Assembly: GCA_009705865.1 (NCBI GenBank) | Contig: WLSJ01000012.1 | Span: 1 to 21,502 of the forward strand | Source of the DNA: Actinomycetota bacterium | GTDB taxonomy: Bacteria; Actinomycetota; Acidimicrobiia; Acidimicrobiales; Ilumatobacteraceae | Direction: 5' to 3' | DNA length: 21,502 nt | Shown: positions 15,397 to 21,502 of the stretch, piece by piece | Numbering within the stretch: position 1 is the stretch's first letter | How the letters are laid out: every line of letters starts with the position of its first letter | Notes under the pieces: model-generated | The model's database searches: none | What the model saw: only the letters and a program-made list of their open reading frames with translations | Told to the model about the DNA's origin: nothing | Translations under genes and position numbers: made by a program

Positions 15397-18231
15397 TCAG
15401 CTACAACCGCTGGTGGAACCACATGATGGGCACGCGTGGCATGAACCGGCGCGCTGCATCTGTACACCACACATCATGCACATTGGTGCATCACTATGAC
15501 GGGCGATTCCGTTGGGGTTTGAATGATCAGACAGGGGCGCTGTTGGGGCGATTCCCATCTCAATTTGTGTTACCAACTCTGATACTGACTGCACTGACTT
15601 TGGATCAGTAGCAAGTTCAGTGCCATTGGTGGTTTCGATGACTGATTCTTCAACACCAGGAAGTGTTGGCTGAATGCGCTCATCACGAGTGAAGATGCCA
15701 AGTTCGGCACGCTCGTCGTATGTCATGTATTCAAGTGCCAAGCGACGGAACAAGTAGTCCATGATTGATGAAGCCATACGAATGTCTGGATCATCTGTCA
15801 TACCTGCTGGTTCAAAGCGCATATTGGTGAAGGCTTCAACGAATGCACGCATTGGCACGCCGTACTGCAGGCCATACGAGATGGACTTAGCAAACGCATC
15901 CATGATGCCTGACAAGGTGGAACCTTGCTTTGACACTGTGAGGAACAGTTCGCCTGGGCGGCCATCTTCGTATTCACCGATGTTTGCGAAACCTTTGCAG
16001 TCAGCAACACGGAACTCGAATGTGCGACCACGACGTGAACGTGGCAACTTCTGACGTACTGGCTGAGTAACGATCTTTTCTACAACGCGCTCAATAACCG
16101 TGGTGACTGCATCTGCCTTTTCAGCATCTGTTGAATCATCATCTTTCTTTGCGGTGCTGAGTGGTTGGCCCACCTTGCAGTTGTCGCGGTAGATAGCTAC
16201 AGCCTTGATGCCAAGTTCCCATGACAACATGTGCAACTTTTCAATGTCTTCAACTGTTGCCTCTTCAGGCATGTTGACGGTCTTTGAAATTGCACCGGAC
16301 AAGAATGGTTGCACTGCACCCATCATGCGCACGTGGCCTTCGTAATGGATTGTGTTGTCACCCATTGAGCAGGCAAACACGCTGAGGTGACTTGACTCGA
16401 TATGTGGAGCTCCCAAGATTGACTTGTTTACATCGATGTACGCAACGATGTCGTCTACTTGCTGAGTGTTGTAACCCAAACGGCGAAGTGCACGAGGAAT
16501 GGTTTGGTTCACGATGCTCATTGAGCCGCCACCAACCATCTTTTTGAACTTCACAAGGCCAAGGTCTGGCTCGACACCAGTGGTGTCACAGTCCATCATG
16601 AGGCCAATTGTGCCGGTAGGTGCAAGCACTGTGGCTTGTGAGTTACGAACGCCGTATTCTTCGCCATCGCGAACAGCTGCATCCCACGATTCCATACCTG
16701 CGTACAAAAGATCATCTTGTACATCAGACATGTTCAAGATTTCTCCGTGTGCATCACGATGCATACGCAATACGTTCAGCATGTACTTTTCGTTCTCAGC
16801 AAAACCAGAGAACGGCCCCATACGGCTTGCAGTGCGAGCACTTGTTGCATACGCGTGACCTGTCATGAGTGATGTGAGAGCTGCTGCCCATGCACGACCA
16901 CCATCTGAGTCGTATGCCATACCGAGTGCCATCAGCAATGCGCCAAGGTTTGCATAACCAAGACCAAGCTGACGGAACTTGCGGCTGTTTTCGCCAATCA
17001 TTTCTGTTGGGTAGTCAGCGCGACCGACAAGGATCTCCTGCGCGGTGAACATGACTTCGATTGCGTGGCGGTATGCCTCAACATCGAAGCGATCGTTGTC
17101 ATCAAGGAACTTCAACAAGTTCAACGAGGACAAGTTGCATGCTGAGTTGTCGATGTGCATGTATTCAGAACATGGGTTCGAGCCGTTGATGCGACCTGTT
17201 GCATGAGCTGTGTGCCACTTGTTAATTGTGGTGTCGAACTGAAGACCAGGGTCTGCACATTCCCATGACGCTTCTGCAATTTGGCGCCATAGATCGCGTG
17301 CACGAATAGTGCGTACCGCACTGCCGTCTGTGACTGCATTGAAATTCCAATCGCGGTCTTCTTTGACTGCGTGCATGAACTCATCAGTAACGCGTACTGA
17401 GTTGTTTGCATTTTGGTACTGAACACTGAACGAATCAGCACCATCAAGATCCATGTCGAAACCAGCATCACGAAGTACGCGAGCCTTGCGCTCTTCTTTT
17501 ACTTTGCACCAGATGAACTCTTCAACATCAGGGTGATCAGCATTCAAGATGACCATCTTTGCGGCACGACGAGTCTTGCCACCTGACTTGATTGTTCCGG
17601 CAGATGCATCAGCACCACGCATGAATGACACTGGGCCAGATGCTGTGCCTCCACCTTCGAGGTGTTCAACACTTGAACGAATCTTTGACAAGTTGATACC
17701 TGAACCAGAACCACCCTTGAAGATGGTTCCTTCTTCGCGGTACCAGTTGAGAATGGCTGACATCTTGTCTTCAACAGCAAGGATGAAACATGCACTTGCC
17801 TGCTGAGGCACGCCCTTCACACCAATGTTGAACCAGACAGGGCTGTTGAAAGCCGCACGCTGAGTGACGAGGATGTACTTCAGTTCCGCACGGAACGCTT
17901 CAGCTTCTTCTTGATCTGCGAAGTAGCCGCCTTCAATTCCCCATGTGGAGATGGTGTCTGCAACGCGGTCAATCACTTGGCGAACTGAGTGTTCACGCTC
18001 TGGTGTGTTAGGAGTTCCGCGGAAGTACTTCTGAGTAACGATGTTTGTTGAGTTGAGCGACCATTCCATGGGGAACTCGACACCCAATTGCTCGAAAGCA
18101 ACGGTTCCGTCACGCCAGTTGGTGATACGTGAGTCACGCACTTCCCATGCCACTTCGTCATATGGATGCACCCCAGGTGTGGTGAAAAATCGGCCGATTC
18201 CTATAGAAAGTCGATCTGGTGCAAGTGACAT
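15397..18231 (-). CDS. nrdJ: Vitamin B12-dependent (class II) ribonucleoside-diphosphate reductase
   Basis: A complete 944-residue adenosylcobalamin-dependent ribonucleotide reductase, which makes deoxyribonucleotides with or without oxygen. Features in order: QRAAFNSPVWFN, Cys148 in QQASACFIL (redox partner), KGGSGSGINLSKIRS, GSNPCSEY (Asn352, thiyl-radical Cys354, Glu356), ACNLSSLNL and LAPTGTIGLMMDCDT. A charged low-complexity linker (about 700-735) precedes the conserved C-terminal domain (FEFRVADCKGFANIGEYEDGRPGE). The end carries a Cys cluster (MCMMCG, CHACPSCG) that acts as the thiol shuttle and zinc site. There is no N-terminal ATP-cone. ATG 18231 has a clear AGGAG (18237-18241) 5 nt upstream. 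nrdR is not adjacent. The upstream gap holds a consensus-like promoter, palindromes and DnaA-box-like sites. Confidence 0.97.
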   Translation of the reverse strand: MSLAPDRLSIGIGRFFTTPGVHPYDEVAWEVRDSRITNWRDGTVAFEQLGVEFPMEWSLNSTNIVTQKYFRGTPNTPEREHSVRQVIDRVADTISTWGIEGGYFADQEEAEAFRAELKYILVTQRAAFNSPVWFNIGVKGVPQQASACFILAVEDKMSAILNWYREEGTIFKGGSGSGINLSKIRSSVEHLEGGGTASGPVSFMRGADASAGTIKSGGKTRRAAKMVILNADHPDVEEFIWCKVKEERKARVLRDAGFDMDLDGADSFSVQYQNANNSVRVTDEFMHAVKEDRDWNFNAVTDGSAVRTIRARDLWRQIAEASWECADPGLQFDTTINKWHTAHATGRINGSNPCSEYMHIDNSACNLSSLNLLKFLDDNDRFDVEAYRHAIEVMFTAQEILVGRADYPTEMIGENSRKFRQLGLGYANLGALLMALGMAYDSDGGRAWAAALTSLMTGHAYATSARTASRMGPFSGFAENEKYMLNVLRMHRDAHGEILNMSDVQDDLLYAGMESWDAAVRDGEEYGVRNSQATVLAPTGTIGLMMDCDTTGVEPDLGLVKFKKMVGGGSMSIVNQTIPRALRRLGYNTQQVDDIVAYIDVNKSILGAPHIESSHLSVFACSMGDNTIHYEGHVRMMGAVQPFLSGAISKTVNMPEEATVEDIEKLHMLSWELGIKAVAIYRDNCKVGQPLSTAKKDDDSTDAEKADAVTTVIERVVEKIVTQPVRQKLPRSRRGRTFEFRVADCKGFANIGEYEDGRPGELFLTVSKQGSTLSGIMDAFAKSISYGLQYGVPMRAFVEAFTNMRFEPAGMTDDPDIRMASSIMDYLFRRLALEYMTYDERAELGIFTRDERIQPTLPGVEESVIETTNGTELATDPKSVQSVSELVTQIEMGIAPTAPLSDHSNPNGIARHSDAPMCMMCGVQMQRAGSCHACPSCGSTSGCS

Positions 18232-18280
18232 GGCTACTCCTGTATGTAAGTGTTCGAAAGACGAGGTCTGTTGAGATTAG

Positions 18281-18303
18281 CCCACACCACTAGATGTTGT
18301 GGG
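18281..18303. promoter_or_regulatory. Inverted repeat in the nrdJ leader, possible repressor (NrdR-like?) site or hairpin
   Basis: CCCACA-C-CA and TG-T-TGTGGG pair at 8 of 9 positions around a 5-nt centre. The minus-strand core ends in TAGTGGTGT, partly like one half of an NrdR box, but the match to the full 16-bp consensus is poor. It lies about 36-58 nt after the predicted transcription start. Confidence 0.35.
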
Positions 18304-18345
18304 TGACCCCCTCCCACAGGCAGTTTTGCTACAAGTGGTTGTGAG

Positions 18346-18361
18346 ATTACAGCACTGTAAT
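18346..18361. promoter_or_regulatory. 16-bp palindrome overlapping the nrdJ -10 element (candidate operator)
   Basis: ATTACAG-CA-CTGTAAT has perfect 7-bp arms around a 2-bp centre and covers the whole -10 hexamer and part of the spacer of the nrdJ promoter. A protein bound here would block RNA polymerase, so repression is the simplest reading. Length and position fit an NrdR box, but the bases do not match the NrdR consensus, so the regulator is unknown. Confidence 0.5.
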
Positions 18362-18374
18362 TACCTCGTGTCAA
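18346..18374 (-). promoter_or_regulatory. nrdJ promoter (sigma-70 type)
   Basis: On the minus strand the -35 hexamer TTGACA (18374-18369) is a perfect consensus. The -10 hexamer TGTAAT (18351-18346) has one mismatch, and the spacer is exactly 17 bp. The predicted start is near 18339, giving a leader of about 108 nt to nrdJ. It is the best housekeeping-type promoter in the window. Confidence 0.7.
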
Positions 18375-18429
18375 TGACCCTCGAGAAAAACCTTGCTGCA
18401 GTGCGGTTGCGGCGCCCACGAGAAGGTCT

Positions 18430-18462
18430 GAGACCAATGGTCTCTGGACGGCCACCAGGTGG
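18430..18462. promoter_or_regulatory. Two adjacent short palindromes upstream of the nrdJ promoter
   Basis: GAGACCA-A-TGGTCTC (18430-18444) and CCACC-A-GGTGG (18452-18462) are perfect inverted repeats whose centres are 20 bp apart, about two helical turns. Both contain an ACCA...GGT core. They lie 56-88 bp upstream of the -35 element, where an activator or repressor pair could sit. Confidence 0.35.
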
Positions 18463-18526
18463 TGTCGCCCTCATCCGCTCGTGAATCGCCGCCACCGACC
18501 ACCCTTTGAACCTACGGGCATTGCCC

Positions 18527-18642
18527 TGTGGATTGGAAGTGGACAGGGGTGTGAATTTCCGATTCTTTCTGGGGAAAGTCGCTATTTATCAGGGGATGAC
18601 GCTGTGCACTACCTGTGCACAACTCTCCCCTCCTGTGGACAA
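18527..18642. promoter_or_regulatory. Cluster of DnaA-box-like sites
   Basis: One exact actinobacterial DnaA box (TGTGGACAA at 18634-18642, the complement of TTGTCCACA) is followed by near matches in the same orientation. These are TGTGCACAA (18614-18622, 8/9), TGTGCACTA (18603-18611, 7/9), AGTGGACAG (18538-18546, 7/9) and TGTGGATTG (18527-18535, 7/9 to TGTGGATAA). TGTGAATTT (18550-18558) is weaker. Start-to-start spacings of 11, 12, 11 and 20 bp place sites on one helix face within each sub-cluster. An A/T-richer stretch lies between the sub-clusters. dnaA and dnaN are not nearby. Confidence 0.5.
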
Positions 18643-18648
18643 TGCTGA

Positions 18649-20913
18649 CTACGCGAGCACTAATTCGACTGTGACGGGAATGCCACTCAAAATCGCGTTA
18701 CCAGACAAAGGATCGAGCAGTTGGTCATCGGTGAGAATGTTTGAGTTCACGCCAGCCTTTTCTGCAGCAACTGCCATCTGTGTGCCAGGAACACCGTGGC
18801 CCCATCCGTGAGGGACACTGACAACGCCAGGACGCACAGCATCAGTTACTTCAGCTGGCACCACAATTGCGCCGACACGGCTTGCAATGCGTAACGGAGA
18901 ACCAGTGATGACACCAAGACGTGCAGCGTCATCTGGATGAATCTGCGCAGTACACGCAAGTGCACCTTTTGTCAGAACTTTGATGTTGTGCATCCATGAG
19001 TTGTTTGACTTCAACTCACGACGACCGACTAACAACATTTGATCAACATCAACTAACGCAATTGACGCTTCAAGACGTTGCAAATCATCGATAAATACTT
19101 GTGGCGATAACTCAATGCAACCACTCGGAGTGCGAAGCATGTCTGGCAAGCGTGGCTCAAGCGGCCCCAAGTCAATTCCGTGCGGATTATCAATCAACAT
19201 GTCAAGCGACAAACCCTCTGGCACTGCACCAAACGCAGAACCGTACGGACCGGTTTGAATGATTAAGTCGAGACTACGTGCAGTGCCGCGTCGTCCTTTT
19301 GCATTCAGTGCATCGAGAATCTCTTGTGCATCACGTCCAAAAATTGGTGACGATGAATTAGCAACAGCGGACATGACGGCAGCATTTATTGATTGATCAT
19401 CTAATACTTCAGGATCACAATCAGCACCGAGACCCTGGAATATTCCGGCCAACTTCAACAAGATGTCTGCTTCATCAGGGGTGGAAGGATCACGCGCCAA
19501 CACGGGTTCGCTGTAGTTCGCAACATTGCGCACTGCATACAAATACAAACCGACGTCGTAGTGATCTTTCTCTAAAGAAGAGGGCGCAGGAAGAATGACA
19601 TCTGCATGGCGTGTTGTTTCATTGACGTAAATATCAATCGACACCATGAATTCAAGTTCAGCTAACGCCGCATCTAGTTGCTGTGAATGGGGCGTTGACA
19701 ACACCGGATTGCCTGCAACTGTGACCATGCCACGAATCTGATTTTCACCAGGAGTGATGATTTCTTCTGCCATTGCAGCAACGGGATACTCGCCCAATAC
19801 TTCTGCCCGGTTGCTGACACGACTATGCCCGCGACCCATTGCAAAACCTTTGCCTTTGCCGCCTTGGCCACGCGTCGTGGCGCCACCCGTGGCTGGTGTC
19901 GTAAACATCGAGCCGCCGCGCTTATCAATGTTGCCGGTGATTACATTGATTGCCTCAATCAACCACGCACATGTGGTTCCGAATTCCACTGTGTTCACAC
20001 CAATGCGTCCGTACACCGCTGCTGTTTTTGCGCCTGCAAGTTCACGTGCAAGCCGCACAGTGGTTTCAGCAGGAACTCCCGTTGCCACAGCAACAGCTTC
20101 CGGAGTAAACGGAGCAACGGCTGCTGCGAATTCATCGAGTCCGTTCAAGAGCGACATGATTCGTGGTTCAATCTTCACCAAGTTCTCGGCAAACATCACG
20201 TTGGCCATAGCTGCTAAGAACAATCCATCAGTGCCGGGCCGAATTGATACCCATTCATCTGACGCTTCCACAGTGCGTGTGCGGCGAGGGTCGACCACAA
20301 CAATTTTTCCGCCACGCTCACGAATACGTTCCATGCGACCAGGGAAATCTGGTGCTGTACACAAGCTTCCGTTAGATGCATGAGGGTTTGCGCCCAACAT
20401 CATCAGATAGTCAGTGTGATCAAGGTCAGGAACCGAAATACTTTGCGCGGTTCCGAACATGTACCCACCTGTCACATGCTTTGGCACTTGGTCAACTGTT
20501 GATGCACTAAACACATTTCGTGTTCCCATTGAACGCAACATGGTTGCACTGAACATTTGCGGGCCAAGGTTGTGTGCATTCGGGTTTCCCAAATACGCAG
20601 ACAGCGCACCGCGACCATGTCGTTCGATAACACCGGCAAAACCATCGGCCACAATTTTCCAGGCTTCGCCCCATGACACTTCAACGTGCTTTCCGTCGCG
20701 CTTGACCATTGGCATCCGCAGCCTGTCGGGGTCTTCATGTAACTGCTTCAACGTGCTGCCCTTTGGGCAAATGAACCCGTGACTAAAGACGTCCTTTTGG
20801 TCGCCACGAATTCGCACGACTTGTTCTTGCGGGTTCACTGAAATCTCTAAGCCACATGTGGCCTCACAGAGTGGACAGGTGCGAAATACTGTGCGATTAG
20901 CGGTATCGGTCAT
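18649..20913 (-). CDS. Molybdopterin-dependent oxidoreductase (DMSO reductase / formate dehydrogenase-like superfamily)
   Basis: A complete 754-residue molybdoenzyme. The N-terminus binds a [4Fe-4S] cluster through Cys13, Cys16, Cys20 and Cys49 (TCPLCEATCG ... ICPKG). Bis-MGD-binding blocks follow: WGEAWKIVADGF, YLMMLGANPHASNG, GGKIVVVDPRRTRT, ADEWVSIRPGTDG-like (SDEWVSIRPGTDG) and NVITGNIDKRGG. The C-terminal domain (from about 635) is molydop_binding type (RRELKSNNSWMHN, HPDDAARLGV, PHGWGHG). At the position where formate dehydrogenases and Nap have Sec/Cys, this protein has SASTVDQ (136-142), so the Mo ligand would be Ser or Asp. There is no Tat signal, so it is cytoplasmic. The electron donor or acceptor and the substrate are unknown. 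A Shine-Dalgarno-like AGGGA directly abuts ATG 20913. Confidence 0.9.
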   Translation of the reverse strand: MTDTANRTVFRTCPLCEATCGLEISVNPQEQVVRIRGDQKDVFSHGFICPKGSTLKQLHEDPDRLRMPMVKRDGKHVEVSWGEAWKIVADGFAGVIERHGRGALSAYLGNPNAHNLGPQMFSATMLRSMGTRNVFSASTVDQVPKHVTGGYMFGTAQSISVPDLDHTDYLMMLGANPHASNGSLCTAPDFPGRMERIRERGGKIVVVDPRRTRTVEASDEWVSIRPGTDGLFLAAMANVMFAENLVKIEPRIMSLLNGLDEFAAAVAPFTPEAVAVATGVPAETTVRLARELAGAKTAAVYGRIGVNTVEFGTTCAWLIEAINVITGNIDKRGGSMFTTPATGGATTRGQGGKGKGFAMGRGHSRVSNRAEVLGEYPVAAMAEEIITPGENQIRGMVTVAGNPVLSTPHSQQLDAALAELEFMVSIDIYVNETTRHADVILPAPSSLEKDHYDVGLYLYAVRNVANYSEPVLARDPSTPDEADILLKLAGIFQGLGADCDPEVLDDQSINAAVMSAVANSSSPIFGRDAQEILDALNAKGRRGTARSLDLIIQTGPYGSAFGAVPEGLSLDMLIDNPHGIDLGPLEPRLPDMLRTPSGCIELSPQVFIDDLQRLEASIALVDVDQMLLVGRRELKSNNSWMHNIKVLTKGALACTAQIHPDDAARLGVITGSPLRIASRVGAIVVPAEVTDAVRPGVVSVPHGWGHGVPGTQMAVAAEKAGVNSNILTDDQLLDPLSGNAILSGIPVTVELVLA

Positions 20914-20934
20914 TCCCTAGATTGCCACGCCAGC

Positions 20935-20963
20935 CACTGCGAACTCGCAGTGTTCGTACACTG
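20935..20963. promoter_or_regulatory. Overlapping palindromes in the molybdoenzyme/RibD-like divergent region
   Basis: CACTGCGAACTCGCAGTG (20935-20952) has perfect 8-bp arms and a 2-bp centre. CAGTGTTCGTACACTG (20948-20963) has perfect 6-bp arms and shares its first five bases with the former. A further CAGTGTT half-site lies at 20986-20992. All fall in or next to the 55-bp divergent gap, so a dimeric repressor controlling one or both genes is plausible. Confidence 0.5.
20957..20962 (+). promoter_or_regulatory. -10 element for a leaderless RibD-like transcript
   Basis: TACACT fits the TAnnnT form and lies at -12 to -7 relative to ATG 20969, the exact spacing expected if transcription begins at the A of the start codon. 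It overlaps the second palindrome. No clear -35 hexamer is seen. Confidence 0.45.
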
Positions 20964-20968
20964 TGAGA

Positions 20969-21502
20969 ATGACGAGCCCGTTGCACAGTGTTGAGATCTG
21001 CATGATCTCCACCCCAGATGGCGTCATTGACGTCAACGGACGCTCACGACCTCTTGGTGGACCAGCAGACCAGGCTCGGCTCATTGCGCTGCGAAACACT
21101 GCTGCAGTCGTCATGGTGGGTGCCGGCACAGCTCGCACCGAGAACTATGGGCCGCCAAGCAAAGCCGGCCTGCGCATTGCAGTTGTGACAAAGACCTGTG
21201 CGCTCGATTTCGATTCGCCACTCTTTACGTCTGGCGCCGGATTCGTGGCCACCACCATGTCTGCACCCGCCCTCACCGTCGACACAGTGCGCGCAGGCGA
21301 CCCCGATGTCGACATGGCAGGAATCATTGCCCAATTGCCCCACGGCGTTGTTCATGTCGAAGGCGGACCCATGCTGAACGCGGCACTGTTCAATGCTGAT
21401 TGTGTTGATGCAATCAACCTGACTGTGTCTCCACGCCTTGGCGGTTTTCGAGCACCATCACTGAGTCAAGCACCGCACGCATTACGACAATTCACCTGCG
21501 TA
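20969..21502 (+). CDS. RibD C-terminal-type (pyrimidine / dihydrofolate reductase-like) reductase, 3' truncated
   Basis: The first 178 residues of a RibD_C domain protein that continues past the window. Motifs: SVEICMISTPDGVIDVNG (counterpart of the family's MVASLDG start), SRPLGGPADQARL, AVVMVGAGTARTENYGP (NADPH-binding), then VVHVEGGPMLNAALF and CVDAINLTVSPRLGG near the end. The family reduces 5-amino-6-(ribosylamino)uracil phosphate in riboflavin synthesis; stand-alone actinobacterial members are often annotated pyrimidine reductase and may act on other substrates. ATG 20969 is preferred over the in-frame ATG 21002 because it includes the SVEICM strand and has TACACT at -12. The gene is divergent from the molybdoenzyme across 55 bp with palindromes. 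Confidence 0.82.
   Translation, partial: MTSPLHSVEICMISTPDGVIDVNGRSRPLGGPADQARLIALRNTAAVVMVGAGTARTENYGPPSKAGLRIAVVTKTCALDFDSPLFTSGAGFVATTMSAPALTVDTVRAGDPDVDMAGIIAQLPHGVVHVEGGPMLNAALFNADCVDAINLTVSPRLGGFRAPSLSQAPHALRQFTCV

Larger units (their letters stand above)
18232..18648. other. 417-bp non-coding regulatory region upstream of nrdJ
   Basis: This gap lies between the molybdoenzyme stop and the nrdJ start, both on the minus strand. In the direction of nrdJ transcription it holds a cluster of DnaA-box-like nonamers (18642-18527), two short palindromes (18462-18430), a near-consensus promoter overlapped by a 16-bp palindrome (18374-18346), a roughly 108-nt 5' untranslated leader with another inverted repeat (18303-18281), and the Shine-Dalgarno site. 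I see no cobalamin riboswitch. The leader is too short for the full fold and no B12-box-like core was recognised. Confidence 0.75.

Noticed and set aside
18232..18345. Cobalamin riboswitch in front of nrdJ
   Set aside because: nrdJ needs B12, so this was looked for. The leader is only about 108 nt and no B12-box-like core or multi-helix fold is apparent.
18361..18474. Short minus-strand frame of 37 residues (MRATPPGGRPE...) upstream of nrdJ
   Set aside because: It is Arg-rich with AGG codons unlike neighbouring genes, has no Shine-Dalgarno, and overlaps the -35 of the nrdJ promoter. Treated as non-coding.
18527..18642. Chromosomal replication origin
   Set aside because: DnaA-like boxes are present, but there is no dnaA, dnaN, recF, gyrB or parAB nearby, no strong AT-rich unwinding element, and most boxes are imperfect.
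19754..20383. 209-residue open frame on the plus strand within the molybdoenzyme gene
   Set aside because: It is antisense to conserved MGD-binding motifs, low in complexity (Ala/Ser/Pro/Thr), and has no supporting start signal.

Overview
The window looks like part of an actinobacterial chromosome, most likely an Acidimicrobiia-type lineage. That is inferred from gene content: a class II (plant-type) DAHP synthase, an AtsA/AtsD-type sulfatase, a CYP125/CYP142-like P450, a B12-dependent ribonucleotide reductase, and mixed Shine-Dalgarno and apparently leaderless starts. Base composition is moderate, not high-GC. I see no tRNA, rRNA, CRISPR array, insertion sequence or phage gene; this looks like a core metabolic segment with dense, mostly intact genes.

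Layout. A truncated NadD-type gene (minus) lies at the left edge. A divergent sigma-70 family factor follows, then a tight plus-strand run of class II DAHP synthase, serine hydrolase and MFS transporter, ending in an intrinsic terminator at 4582-4605. A minus-strand thiolase is divergent from a plus-strand cytochrome P450. A small minus-strand winged-helix protein and an endonuclease/exonuclease/phosphatase protein come next, then a plus-strand patatin-like lipase. A long minus-strand block holds nrdJ, an acyltransferase, an alkylsulfatase-like metallo-beta-lactamase protein and an arylsulfatase. nrdJ is preceded by a 417-bp regulatory gap. Upstream of it is a minus-strand molybdopterin oxidoreductase, divergent from a truncated RibD-C-type reductase that runs off the right edge.

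The genes suggest an aerobic or microaerobic heterotroph. It handles lipids, sterols and sulfate esters (thiolase, P450, patatin, arylsulfatase, alkylsulfatase homologue), makes aromatic amino acids through the shikimate pathway, and makes deoxyribonucleotides with a cobalamin-dependent reductase. No dedicated multi-gene novel system is obvious.

The most interesting signals are regulatory or in catalytic motifs. (1) Same-orientation, helically spaced DnaA-box-like sites lie upstream of nrdJ, with a near-consensus promoter overlapped by a 16-bp palindrome. (2) The SdsA-like protein has lost most of the canonical binuclear zinc ligands. (3) Two mutually exclusive hairpins, resembling an attenuator, lie in front of the winged-helix gene. 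(4) An overlapping CACTG/CAGTG palindrome array sits between the molybdoenzyme and the RibD-like gene. (5) The sigma factor has a shortened region 3 and a changed recognition helix.
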